From positions 1 through 16,071 of the forward strand of contig JAUYGU010000001.1 of the NCBI GenBank assembly GCA_030690405.1: 16,071 nt of DNA. The letters are read 5' to 3'. The notes under the pieces were generated by a model that saw nothing but the letters and a program-made list of their open reading frames with translations, made no database searches and had not been told where the DNA came from. Below, in pieces: positions 1-7,043 of this stretch. Numbering within the stretch: position 1 is the first letter of the stretch; each line of letters starts with the position of its first letter. The stretch is from Dehalococcoidia bacterium (GTDB taxonomy: Bacteria > Chloroflexota > Dehalococcoidia > SM23-28-2 > RBG-16-64-32). The translations under genes and the position numbers were made by a program.

Positions 1-132
1 CGCTATCCGATCACCAACGCCCTCGTGGAGGGCAAGCACAATCGCATCAAGACGCTGAAAAGGAGAGCCTACGGCTATCGGAACGACAGGAGCTTTCTGC
101 TAAGGATCCTTAGCCTAATCCACACTGATTGA
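1..132 (+). pseudogene. ISL3-family transposase, C-terminal end (cut by window edge)
   Basis: The first 43 codons encode the very end of a DDE transposase of the ISL3 family. Visible is the conserved stretch with NALVEGKHNRIKTLKRRAYG and then YRND, RSFLLRILSL, ending at TGA 130-132. In this family the segment N/S-x-x-VEG-x-N-x-IK-x-x-KRRAYGYRN carries the last catalytic glutamate (E of VEG, codon 10 here). Only the C-terminus is inside the window, so I cannot say whether the full gene is intact; it is listed as partial. It runs opposite to all other genes and converges on hicB. Its reading frame shows no damage within the visible part. Confidence 0.85.
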
Positions 133-141
133 TGTAGAGCC
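133..141 (+). repeat. Probable right terminal inverted repeat of the ISL3-type element
   Basis: Just after the transposase stop the sequence reads tgtagagcc. Read inward from the outside this is GGCTCTACA, and ISL3-family elements characteristically begin with GGCTCT. The element therefore probably ends at 141, and 142 onward would be flanking DNA (an 8-base target duplication, expected for the family, would be 142-149). The left end lies outside the window, so neither the repeat pairing nor the duplication can be verified. Confidence 0.5.
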
Positions 142-154
142 TCCACCGACGTCA

Positions 155-182
155 GCCTACGGCGCCGCGCTCGCCGTGACCG
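155..182 (-). repeat. Possible decayed duplicate of the nuoN 3' end
   Basis: On the minus strand this stretch would encode VTASAAP-stop, resembling the NuoN C-terminus ITASAA...PP-stop. The 17 bases at 163-179 are identical to 716-732 inside nuoN and lie in the same orientation. The bases around the stop codon (CCGTAGGC here, CCGTAAGGC in nuoN) also match if 21 bases of nuoN are skipped. It sits on the far side of hicB from nuoN, as expected if hicAB arrived with duplication of the nuoN tail. Chance similarity in GC-rich coding sequence is not excluded. Confidence 0.35.
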
Positions 183-203
183 CCAGCGGGACAAGACGCG
201 GAT

Positions 204-425
204 TCAGGGCGTCGTCTGGTAGATTACCGGCCGATAGCGCGGTGGCGGGACCGGCTTACCTTCGGCGCGTGCGGCCTCCAGCCAGGCCGCCTTCGCACGC
301 TCGAGCTCCGCCAGCGCCTGCTCAGGCGTCTCACCAAAGGCTGAGCACGACTCAAGGTCAGGGATGTCGGCAATGTAGCCGCGATCCTCTTCGCTGTAGA
401 AGATGTTGATGTGATAGTCGCTCAT
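204..425 (-). CDS. hicB: HicB-family antitoxin (short form)
   Basis: A 73-residue protein with the HicB core signature: YHINIFYSEEDRGYIADIPD near residues 4-23, then a CSAFGETPEQALAEL segment at 27-41 and a helix with AKAAWLEAARAEGKPVPPPR at 44-63. These features match the partial RNase-H-like HicB fold that binds and neutralises the HicA toxin. The protein stops right after this fold and has no visible C-terminal ribbon-helix-helix or HTH domain, so it may depend on the complex or another factor for autoregulation. Its ATG overlaps the hicA stop codon by four bases (ATGA, 422-425), indicating translational coupling, and GTGAGG lies just upstream as a weak ribosome binding site. Toxin-first order is normal for hicAB. 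The family assignment is firm; neutralising activity is inferred. Confidence 0.88.
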   Translation of the reverse strand: MSDYHINIFYSEEDRGYIADIPDLESCSAFGETPEQALAELERAKAAWLEAARAEGKPVPPPRYRPVIYQTTP

Positions 426-679
426 GAAGCCTCACCCAACTGTAGATTATAGCGCTCGACGAGCCGTAGGAGTTGCCGAATCTGATAAGGCTTCGCCTGA
501 CCGCCGACTTCCTGCAAGTTGATCAGGCCTGGAATCGCCGGGTGCGTGAAGATGTGATGGCTTCCCTTCACTCGTGACAGTCTGAAGCCAAACCCCTCGG
601 CGAGATCCGCAAGGTCTTCGAACCGGACGTTGCTCACCGCGCCCTGCGAGAGCCGCCGTACCAGCTTTCTACGGTTCAC
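422..679 (-). CDS. hicA: HicA-family toxin (mRNA interferase)
   Basis: An 85-residue protein of the HicA family, small dsRBD-like endoribonucleases that cleave mRNA at the ribosome. The catalytic-histidine motif GSHHIF is at residues 39-44, followed by HP, a NLQ strand and the conserved AKPYQIRQLLRLVE helix at 62-75. The start is GTG at 677-679; the MNRRKL beginning fits related toxins, and the only in-frame sequence further upstream is nuoN itself, whose TAA lies nine bases before it. The gene is thus in the same frame as nuoN and probably co-transcribed with the nuo operon, since no separate promoter is visible. TAAGG overlapping the nuoN stop is the only ribosome-binding-like sequence. The key histidine is present, so the toxin looks intact. 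Confidence 0.88.
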   Translation of the reverse strand: MNRRKLVRRLSQGAVSNVRFEDLADLAEGFGFRLSRVKGSHHIFTHPAIPGLINLQEVGGQAKPYQIRQLLRLVERYNLQLGEAS

Positions 680-688
680 CTGCTGGCC

Positions 689-2170
689 TTACGGCGGCGC
701 GCTCACGCTGCCGGACGCCGCGCTCGCCGTGATCGACACCGCGGCGTCCTCGGCGACGTCGAACAGCGGCTGCGGGTAGAGGCCGACCGCCAACACGCCG
801 GCGATGAGCAGGGAGAGGGCGGCGTACTCCAGCCTGGGGATGGGGAAGCGGGACGGCTCCTCCGGCTGCCCCAGGTACATCTCCCTGATGACGACCAGGT
901 AGTAGTAGAGGGAGACGAAGCTGAAGAACACGGCCACGCCTGAGAGCCACAGGAGGTCCTGCTGGGCGGCTGCCTGGAAGAGGATGAACTTCGTCGCGAA
1001 GCCCGCGAACAGCGGCATCCCGGCCAGCGAGAAGAGGGCGATGCTGAGCGATACGGCCAGGAAGGGCGCCCGCTCAGCTGCCCCCGCGAAGTCCTTGATC
1101 TCCTCCTTGCCCGTCCAGTTGTAGTAGATGATCACGCAGACGAACGCCGCCAGGTTGGTGATCACGTAGCCCACCAGGTGCAGCACCAGGGCGCTGGCGG
1201 CGTCGGCGTTGTCCGGCGTCAGGGCGGCGATCCCCATCATCAGGAACCCCACCTGCCCGATGCTGGAGTAGGCGAGCAGCCGCTTGATGTTGTGCTGCTG
1301 GATCGCCACCAGGTTGCCCAGAGCCATCGTCGCCGCGGCGAGGACGGCGATGAACACCCGCCAGTCGTCCACCAGCGGGATGAACGCCTGGGCAAACAGC
1401 TTGAGGAAGAGGGCGAAGCCGGCCGCCTTCCCTATCGCCGAGATGAGGGCCGTGATCGGCAGCGGCGCCCCCTCGTAGGCGTCCGGCGTCCACATGTGGA
1501 AGGGGACCGCAGCCACCTTGAACCCCAGCCCGGCGATGATGAGCACCAGTCCCAGGAACATCGCCATCCCGAAGTCGCTCGTGTCGCCGGAGAGGGCGGC
1601 GGCGATCTCGTCGAACTGCGTGGAGCCGGTCACGCCGTAGATCATGCTGATGCCGTAGAGGAAGATCGCGGAGGAGAAAGCGCCCAGCAGCATGTACTTC
1701 AGCCCGCCCTCGTTGGAGCGCAGGTCGAACTTCGCGAAGGAGGTGAGGACGTAGAGGCTGAAGCTGAGCAGCTCCAGCGAGATGTAGGCCGTCAGCAGCT
1801 CGCTGGCGGCGGCCATCATGTTGGCGCCCAGGACGCTCAGCAGGATCAGGCCGTAGTACTCGCCGGCGTGCAGCAGCCGCTCCTTGACGAACCGCGCCGA
1901 GGCGATGCAGGCGAAGACGCCGATCAGCCCGAAGAAGACGCGGAACAGCGCCGTATAGTCGTTGATGTCGATGAGGCCAGCGAAGTTCGTGTCGTTATCG
2001 ACCCAGATGAGCGCCGTCAGCGAGGAAGCGAGCGCGCCCGCAGCGGCGATGTAGGCCAGGTGCTCCTTGCGCAGGCCGCCCCAGAACAGGTCCAGCAGCA
2101 CCACCATCCCCGCGCAGCCGGCCAGGATGTACTCCGGCGCCAGGAGCGACCACTCGATGTTCGGCTGCAC
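689..2170 (-). CDS. nuoN: NADH-quinone oxidoreductase subunit N (proton-pumping antiporter-like subunit)
   Basis: A 493-residue polytopic membrane protein, close to the usual length (E. coli NuoN about 485). It is the antiporter-like subunit nearest the quinone module in the membrane arm of complex I. Visible family residues are E133 in the SLELLSFSLY segment (TM5 glutamate), K218 in the GLGFKVAAVPFHMWTPDAYE motif (TM7 lysine) and K248 in ISAIGKAAGF. The pumping residues therefore look complete, in contrast to NuoM next door. Translation starts at GTG 2168-2170, directly abutting the nuoM stop TAG, so it is probably coupled. It is the last nuo gene, and hicA follows after nine bases. The C-terminal tail is serine/alanine-rich (TASAASGSVSAPP), and part of its coding DNA recurs at 155-182. 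Confidence 0.97.
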   Translation of the reverse strand: MQPNIEWSLLAPEYILAGCAGMVVLLDLFWGGLRKEHLAYIAAAGALASSLTALIWVDNDTNFAGLIDINDYTALFRVFFGLIGVFACIASARFVKERLLHAGEYYGLILLSVLGANMMAAASELLTAYISLELLSFSLYVLTSFAKFDLRSNEGGLKYMLLGAFSSAIFLYGISMIYGVTGSTQFDEIAAALSGDTSDFGMAMFLGLVLIIAGLGFKVAAVPFHMWTPDAYEGAPLPITALISAIGKAAGFALFLKLFAQAFIPLVDDWRVFIAVLAAATMALGNLVAIQQHNIKRLLAYSSIGQVGFLMMGIAALTPDNADAASALVLHLVGYVITNLAAFVCVIIYYNWTGKEEIKDFAGAAERAPFLAVSLSIALFSLAGMPLFAGFATKFILFQAAAQQDLLWLSGVAVFFSFVSLYYYLVVIREMYLGQPEEPSRFPIPRLEYAALSLLIAGVLAVGLYPQPLFDVAEDAAVSITASAASGSVSAPP

Positions 2171-3670
2171 CTAGCTCACCCCCGGGATGGCGCGCACGCT
2201 ATCGGCGATGCGGTCGATGAAGGGCGCCGGCCAGATGCCCATAAAGGCGATGAAAACGATGAGCAGCGCACCGCCGAACTGCTCGCCCCGGCGCATCTCC
2301 TTCAACCCTGCCCAGCGTTCGTTGAACGGCCCGAAGAACGCCATCGCCAGCATGCGGAGGATGTAGGTGGCGGTGATGGCGGCGGCAGCGATGCCGAGGA
2401 CACCCGCCCACGGGTACGTCTTGAACGTGCCGACGAAGATGTGGAACTCGGCGATGAATCCCGCCAGGCCGGGCAGCCCCAGCGAGGATAGCCCGGCGAT
2501 GGCGAAGAAGCCGGCCAGACGCGGCGTCTTCTGGGCCAGCCCGCCGAAGACCGTCATGTCGCGGACGTGGGCCTGATCGTAGATGGCGCCCACCAGGGTG
2601 AACATGAGGGCCGTCATCACGCCGTGCGCGAACATCTGCAACACGGCGCCGTTCACGCCGATGGTGTTCAGGGTGGCCAGCCCCATTAGCACGTAGCCCA
2701 TGTGGCTGACGCTGGAGTAGCCCACCATGTACTTCAGGTCCTTCTGCGCCATCGCGGAGATCGCCCCGTAGAGCGCGCCGGTCACCCCCAGGGTCATGAG
2801 AGCGGGGGCCCAGAACTGCGCCCCCTCCGGCATCAGCGTGATCGCCACGCGCAGGATGCCGAAGGCGCCCAGCTTCATCAGCACGCCCGCGTGGAGCATG
2901 GAGACGGCCGTCGGCGCCGCCACGTGGCCGTCCGGCGACCAGGTGTGGAAGGGCCACAGGCCGGCCAGCACGCCGAAGCCGATCATGAAGAACGGGAAGA
3001 ACGTCTTCTGGAAGTTCTCGTCGTAGGCGACGGAGCCAAGGACCGACAGGTCGAACGTCCCCTTGTCCGCCTCCACGAACGTCGCCAAGATGGCGATGAA
3101 GATGAGCACGCTGCCCCCCACCAGGTACAGCATCAGCTTCATCGCGCCGTACTCTTTCGTTCGCGTGAACGTGCCGAAGTTGCTGCTGGCGCCCCACACG
3201 GCGATCAGCAGGTACATCGGCAGCACGGCCACCTCGTAGAAGAAGAACAGGAAGAACAGGTCGAACGAGAGGAACACGCCGAAGACGCCGCTCACCAGCA
3301 GGAACAGCAGCGCGAAGTAGTCCTTGTTGCGGTAGCTGATGTTCCAGGAGACGAACACGCCGGCAAAGATCACGATCCCCGTGAGCAGGACCATGGGGGC
3401 GGAGATGCCGTCCACCGCCAGGTGGAGCGTGATGCCGTTCTCCTTCAGGAAGGCCACGTTCTCCAGCCAGTCCAGGCGGAGATCGAAGCGCAGCCCTCTG
3501 CCGCCCTCGAACTCGTACCGCGCGAACGTGAGGACGGACAGTGCGAACATCGCGAAGCCGGACGCCGCCGCGAAGCTCCGCACCATCTGAGGGTAGCGCG
3601 AGGGTATGAGCATGAACACCGGCACGCTGCCGAGCGGTATCGCGATCAGCGCGAACAGCACCCAGTCCAT
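2171..3670 (-). CDS. nuoM: NADH-quinone oxidoreductase subunit M (antiporter-like subunit)
   Basis: A 499-residue membrane protein of the NuoM/Mrp-antiporter family (E. coli 509). I start it at ATG 3668-3670 (MDWVLFALIAIPL), two bases after the nuoL stop. The frame stays open upstream, but only antisense to nothing useful and overlapping nuoL, so the longer form is rejected. E146 in FFFYEVAVLPMYLL is the TM5 glutamate, and K266 in LMKLGAFG is the TM8 lysine. The TM7 motif reads GFGVLAGLWPFHTWSPDGH where most NuoM proteins have F-A-V-K-x-P-x-x-P-L/F-H. The pumping lysine (E. coli K234) is therefore leucine 235 here. Similar lysine-less NuoM sequences exist as a subfamily to my knowledge. The rest of the protein is intact, with no frameshift. 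Confidence 0.97.
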   Translation of the reverse strand: MDWVLFALIAIPLGSVPVFMLIPSRYPQMVRSFAAASGFAMFALSVLTFARYEFEGGRGLRFDLRLDWLENVAFLKENGITLHLAVDGISAPMVLLTGIVIFAGVFVSWNISYRNKDYFALLFLLVSGVFGVFLSFDLFFLFFFYEVAVLPMYLLIAVWGASSNFGTFTRTKEYGAMKLMLYLVGGSVLIFIAILATFVEADKGTFDLSVLGSVAYDENFQKTFFPFFMIGFGVLAGLWPFHTWSPDGHVAAPTAVSMLHAGVLMKLGAFGILRVAITLMPEGAQFWAPALMTLGVTGALYGAISAMAQKDLKYMVGYSSVSHMGYVLMGLATLNTIGVNGAVLQMFAHGVMTALMFTLVGAIYDQAHVRDMTVFGGLAQKTPRLAGFFAIAGLSSLGLPGLAGFIAEFHIFVGTFKTYPWAGVLGIAAAAITATYILRMLAMAFFGPFNERWAGLKEMRRGEQFGGALLIVFIAFMGIWPAPFIDRIADSVRAIPGVS

Positions 3671-3672
3671 CG

Positions 3673-5568
3673 CTACAACCGCACCACCATGAATACCGCC
3701 GCCAGCACGATCACGCCGGCCACGATCGCCAGGGCATAGTTCGGCAGCTTGCCCGTCTCCAGGAACTTCAGCTCGAACCCGGCGAACACCCCGAGCCAGG
3801 CGGAACCGTTCACGCCCGTATCGTTCACCACGGCGCGGTCGAACCAGGCGATCACCGCGCCGGCCACCAGCACCACGCGGTTGATCCCCCACTGGTAGAT
3901 GTCGTCCATGAAGTACCTGCGCTGGAGGGTCACGTAAGCCGGGCGGAATAGCTCCGCCGCACGGCGGGCCGGTGTGGCGTCGCCCGACCAGAAGTAGAAG
4001 CCGCCGGCCAGTCCGGCGACGGCCGCGAGCGTGGAGAGGACGGCCACGTCCCAGGGGAAGTGGAACGCCTCCGGCTCCTCCAGGAAGACGAACTTGCCGA
4101 TGCCGCCCGGGAACCCCAGCACCTCGCCGACCCCGTCGAAGGCGACGAAACCGGCCACCAGGGTGAGCGCGGCCAGCAGCAGCAGGGGCAGCGTCATCAC
4201 CGGCTCGGCATCGTGGGCGTGCGCCTGCGCCTCGCGGTCACGCGGTTCGCCCAGGAAGGTCAGGACGACGACCCGCGTCATGTAGAGGGCGCTGATGAAC
4301 ACGCTCAGCATGAGGAAGCCGTAGACGGCGAAGTTCTGGTGGTCGCCGGCGACGTTCAGAATCTCGTCCTTCGCCCAGAAGCCGGACAGCGGCACGACGC
4401 CGGCCATCGAGAGCGCCCCTACGGTGAACACCACCGCCGTCACCGGCATCTTCCGCGCCAGCCCGCCCAGCTCGCTCACCTCCTGCCGCTCGGTGGCGTG
4501 GATGACGGAGCCGGAGGAGAGGAAGAGGAGCGCCTTGAAGAAGCCGTGGGCGAGCAGGTAGAGCATCGCCGCCGACACGGACTGTGAGCCCAGGGCCACC
4601 ATCATCAGCCCCAGGCTGTTGATGGTGGAGTAGGCGACGACGCGCTTGATGTCGGTCGCCACCAGACCCATCGTGGCGGACATCATCACCGTCGTCAGGC
4701 CGATGCCGGTGACCACGTTCAGCGCCAGCGGGTCCGCGGCCGCGAACAGCGGCATCGCCCGCGCCACGAGGTACACGCCCGCGACGACCATCGTGGCGGC
4801 GTGGATGAGCGCGGAGACCGGCGTCGGCCCCTCCATGGCGTCCGGCAGCCACACGTGCAGCGGGAACTGGGCCGACTTGCCGGCGGCGCCCGCGAACAGC
4901 AGCAGCACCGCCGCCGTCAGGTAGGTGGCGCTGTAGCCACCCTGCTCGGCGAAGTGGAATATCTCCGACATGTCGAATGTGCCGGCCTCCCGCCAGAGCA
5001 TGATGATGCCGATGAGCAGGCCGACATCGCCGATGCGCGTGGTGATGAACGCCTTCTTCGCCGCCTCCGCCGCGGAACGCCGCTCGTGCCAGAAGCCGAT
5101 CAGCAGGTAGGAGCAGAAGCCCACGCCCTCCCAGGCCGCGTACAGCAGCAGGAAGTTGTCCGCCAGCACCAGCGTGAGCATGGACGCCACGAACAGCGAC
5201 ATCGCGGCGAAGTACCAGCCGTAGCGGGGGTCGCCCCGCATGTAGCCGGTGGAGTACACCTGCACCATCAGGGAGACGAACGTCACCACCGCCAGCATCA
5301 CGATCGTCAGCTGGTCCACCTGGAAGCCGAGGCGCAGATGAAACTCGCCGAAGCTCACCCAGTCCCAGCCGTGACGGCCGGGGACTCCCGGGCCGCCCAG
5401 CTTGTCGAGCAGGTCGCTGAGGACGAAGAAGAAGAGGACGAAGGAGGCGGCGATGGCGCCGATCGCTACCCAGTCGCCGCGCCGCGGCAGGTACTTCCCG
5501 AACAGCAGCAGGACGACGAAGGCGGCGGCCGGTATCGCCGGGATGAGCCAGGCCTGCTCCATGCCCAT
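3673..5568 (-). CDS. nuoL: NADH-quinone oxidoreductase subunit L (distal antiporter-like subunit)
   Basis: A 631-residue polytopic protein (E. coli 613), the distal pumping subunit that carries the long lateral helix in its C-terminal part. E147 lies in LYAAWEGVGFCSYLLIGFW, K231 in AGAAGKSAQFPLHVWLPDAM, and H256 in ALIHAATM; these correspond to the TM5 glutamate, TM7 lysine and TM8 region of the family. The start is ATG 5566-5568. A consensus AGGAGG (5580-5585) lies eleven bases before it, the strongest ribosome binding site in the operon, appearing at one of the few gaps (17 bases after nuoK). A second ATG two codons later is possible. It ends two bases before nuoM. Confidence 0.97.
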   Translation of the reverse strand: MGMEQAWLIPAIPAAAFVVLLLFGKYLPRRGDWVAIGAIAASFVLFFFVLSDLLDKLGGPGVPGRHGWDWVSFGEFHLRLGFQVDQLTIVMLAVVTFVSLMVQVYSTGYMRGDPRYGWYFAAMSLFVASMLTLVLADNFLLLYAAWEGVGFCSYLLIGFWHERRSAAEAAKKAFITTRIGDVGLLIGIIMLWREAGTFDMSEIFHFAEQGGYSATYLTAAVLLLFAGAAGKSAQFPLHVWLPDAMEGPTPVSALIHAATMVVAGVYLVARAMPLFAAADPLALNVVTGIGLTTVMMSATMGLVATDIKRVVAYSTINSLGLMMVALGSQSVSAAMLYLLAHGFFKALLFLSSGSVIHATERQEVSELGGLARKMPVTAVVFTVGALSMAGVVPLSGFWAKDEILNVAGDHQNFAVYGFLMLSVFISALYMTRVVVLTFLGEPRDREAQAHAHDAEPVMTLPLLLLAALTLVAGFVAFDGVGEVLGFPGGIGKFVFLEEPEAFHFPWDVAVLSTLAAVAGLAGGFYFWSGDATPARRAAELFRPAYVTLQRRYFMDDIYQWGINRVVLVAGAVIAWFDRAVVNDTGVNGSAWLGVFAGFELKFLETGKLPNYALAIVAGVIVLAAVFMVVRL

Positions 5569-5579
5569 TGCGGCCTACG

Positions 5580-5585
5580 CCTCCT
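5580..5585 (-). promoter_or_regulatory. Consensus ribosome binding site for nuoL
   Basis: On the minus strand the bases read AGGAGG, eleven bases before the nuoL ATG and just after the nuoK stop. It supports the chosen nuoL start and stands out because most other nuo genes here start by overlap or abutment with weak Shine-Dalgarno sequences. Confidence 0.75.
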
Positions 5586-5894
5586 CTACCACTTGAGCGC
5601 GTCCACTTCGTCCACGTTGGCCGTGGCCTTGTTCCGGTATATGCGCAGGACGATCGCCAGGGCCAGGCCCACTTCGGCGGCCGCGACCGTGATCACGAAG
5701 ACGGCGAAGATGAGCCCCGTGAACTGCTCCGGCGATAGGTACACCGCAAAGGCGATGAAGTTGATGCTCACCGCCTGCAGCATCAGCTCCACGGACATCA
5801 GGATGAGGACGGCGCTGCGCCGCGCCAGCACGCCGTAAATTCCCAGCGAGAAGAGGATGCTGCTGAGCACCAGGAAGTTCTGAATCGGGATCAT
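5586..5894 (-). CDS. nuoK: NADH-quinone oxidoreductase subunit K
   Basis: A 102-residue protein with three membrane helices, the normal NuoK length. The start is ATG 5892-5894 (MIPIQNFLVLSSILFSLGIYG), whose ATGA overlaps the nuoJ stop by four bases; longer in-frame extensions run through nuoJ and are not credible. E36 in LMSVELMLQ and E74 in AAAEVGLALA match the two membrane-buried glutamates of the E-channel that are needed for proton pumping in the family. The last 15 residues are a charged soluble tail ending DALKW. It lies between nuoJ and nuoL as in nearly all complex I operons. Confidence 0.97.
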   Translation of the reverse strand: MIPIQNFLVLSSILFSLGIYGVLARRSAVLILMSVELMLQAVSINFIAFAVYLSPEQFTGLIFAVFVITVAAAEVGLALAIVLRIYRNKATANVDEVDALKW

Positions 5895-6397
5895 TCGCCC
5901 TCCTCGCCGCGGGCCAGGATGATGGCACCGATGAGCGCCACCAGCAGCACCAGCGAGGCGATCTCGAACGGCGCCGCCCAGTTGCGGAAGAGGGACTCGC
6001 CCAGGTCGCGGAACGGCACCAGCGTGATCTCCTCCGTCTCGCCCGGCCATTCCGTGGAGACCGCGGCGAGGATCGAGAGGCCCATGAAAGCGCCGGCGGC
6101 GAGGGCGGCGAAAGGACGCTGCGGACCGTCGAGTCCGCCGGCGGCGGACGGCAAGTCCCGCACCCGGGTCAGCATCATCGCGAACAGGATGAGGATGGTG
6201 ACGGCGCCGCCGTAGATCAGCACCTGGACGATCGCCAGGAACTCGGCCGAAAGGAGGATGAAGACGCCGGCGACGGCCAGCAGAGCGAGGACGAGGAACA
6301 GCGCGCAGTGGACGATGTTGCGGGCGAGGACGACACCGAGAGCGCCGAAGACGGTGAGCGCCGCCACGAAGTAGAAGATGACCTCTTCGTAGCTCAT
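5891..6397 (-). CDS. nuoJ: NADH-quinone oxidoreductase subunit J
   Basis: A 168-residue membrane protein with five predicted helices. I start it at ATG 6395-6397 (MSYEEVIFYFVAALTVFGAL). The open frame continues 63 codons upstream into nuoI, but that part is proline/arginine-rich and unlike NuoJ. The family signature AEFLAIVQVLIYGGAVTILILF spans residues 51-72, with E52 and Y62. This is TM3, whose pi-bulge rotates during turnover in structurally studied complexes. A hydrophilic loop (about 80-135) separates TM4 from TM5. The gap to nuoI is 25 bases, the largest inside the operon, with only a weak ribosome binding site. The stop overlaps the nuoK start. Confidence 0.96.
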   Translation of the reverse strand: MSYEEVIFYFVAALTVFGALGVVLARNIVHCALFLVLALLAVAGVFILLSAEFLAIVQVLIYGGAVTILILFAMMLTRVRDLPSAAGGLDGPQRPFAALAAGAFMGLSILAAVSTEWPGETEEITLVPFRDLGESLFRNWAAPFEIASLVLLVALIGAIILARGEEGE

Positions 6398-6422
6398 GGG
6401 GCTACCGTCGGGGACGACAACG

Positions 6423-7043
6423 CTAGGTCTGCTCCTCTCCGGGCTCTTCCTTAGCCGCGGCCCCTTCCTCGGGCGCCCCTTCGGCTTCGCTCCCGCCAGG
6501 GTCGCCCGGCGGGGCCGGGCTGGGCGGGTCTGGCGACAGGGCAGGCTTGGGCGCCCAGCCGGAGTGGGCCATGCCCATCGGCTCACGGAACGGGTCCTTG
6601 AGCTCCCCGGTCTTGGACTGGTCCAGCAACTGGCCCAGGTCCATCACAAGGTCGCGGCGGTCGTAGCGGGAAAGCTCCACGCCCTCCCAGGTGTTGTTCA
6701 TCACGATCGCGTCGAAGTTGCAGACCTCAACGCAGATGTCACAGCGCATGCAGCGCGCGTAGTCGATGTAGAACCTGTCGATGATCTTCTTGCGCTTGCT
6801 CTTCCCCTCCGCGAACAGGGGATTGTCCTTCATGGTGACCGTCATGCAGTCCACCGGGCAGTAGCGGGCGCAGACCTGGCAACCGGTGCAGAACGGCTCG
6901 TCCTTCTCAAAGTCCCAGAGAAGGACGGGCAGCCCGCGCGAGCGGTGAGGCAGCTCCTTCTTCGCCGAAGGGTACTGGACGGTGACCGGCTTGCGCAGGG
7001 CCGCCGTGACCGTGGTCTTTATCGCCTTCAGTACGCCGAGCAT
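6423..7043 (-). CDS. nuoI: NADH-quinone oxidoreductase subunit I (two [4Fe-4S] clusters)
   Basis: A 206-residue ferredoxin-like subunit that relays electrons toward NuoB. Two CxxCxxCxxxC motifs are complete: C52, C55, C58, C62 (CTGCQVCARYCPVDC) and C98, C101, C104, C108 (CMRCDICVEVCNFDAI), giving clusters N6a/N6b. The residue after the last cysteine of the second motif is Asn rather than the usual Pro. From about residue 155 the protein continues as a proline-, alanine- and glutamate-rich tail (ending EEPGEEQT) that looks disordered and is not part of the usual NuoI fold. The ATG at 7041-7043 abuts the nuoH stop. Catalytic identity is certain; the tail has no known function. Confidence 0.97.
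   Translation of the reverse strand: MLGVLKAIKTTVTAALRKPVTVQYPSAKKELPHRSRGLPVLLWDFEKDEPFCTGCQVCARYCPVDCMTVTMKDNPLFAEGKSKRKKIIDRFYIDYARCMRCDICVEVCNFDAIVMNNTWEGVELSRYDRRDLVMDLGQLLDQSKTGELKDPFREPMGMAHSGWAPKPALSPDPPSPAPPGDPGGSEAEGAPEEGAAAKEEPGEEQT

Noticed and set aside
1178..2491. Long plus-strand open frame across nuoN and nuoM (similar ones at 2702-3739 and 4801-5838)
   Set aside because: Composition (runs of Gln, Glu, His, Arg) and position antisense to nuo genes show these are shadows.
3671..3892. Upstream extension of nuoM into nuoL
   Set aside because: The 74 extra residues are arginine-rich, overlap the NuoL C-terminus and do not resemble NuoM; the ATG at 3670 begins with a proper membrane helix.
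6398..6586. Upstream extension of nuoJ into nuoI
   Set aside because: The extra residues are Pro/Arg/Lys-rich and overlap nuoI; NuoJ similarity begins at the ATG at 6397.
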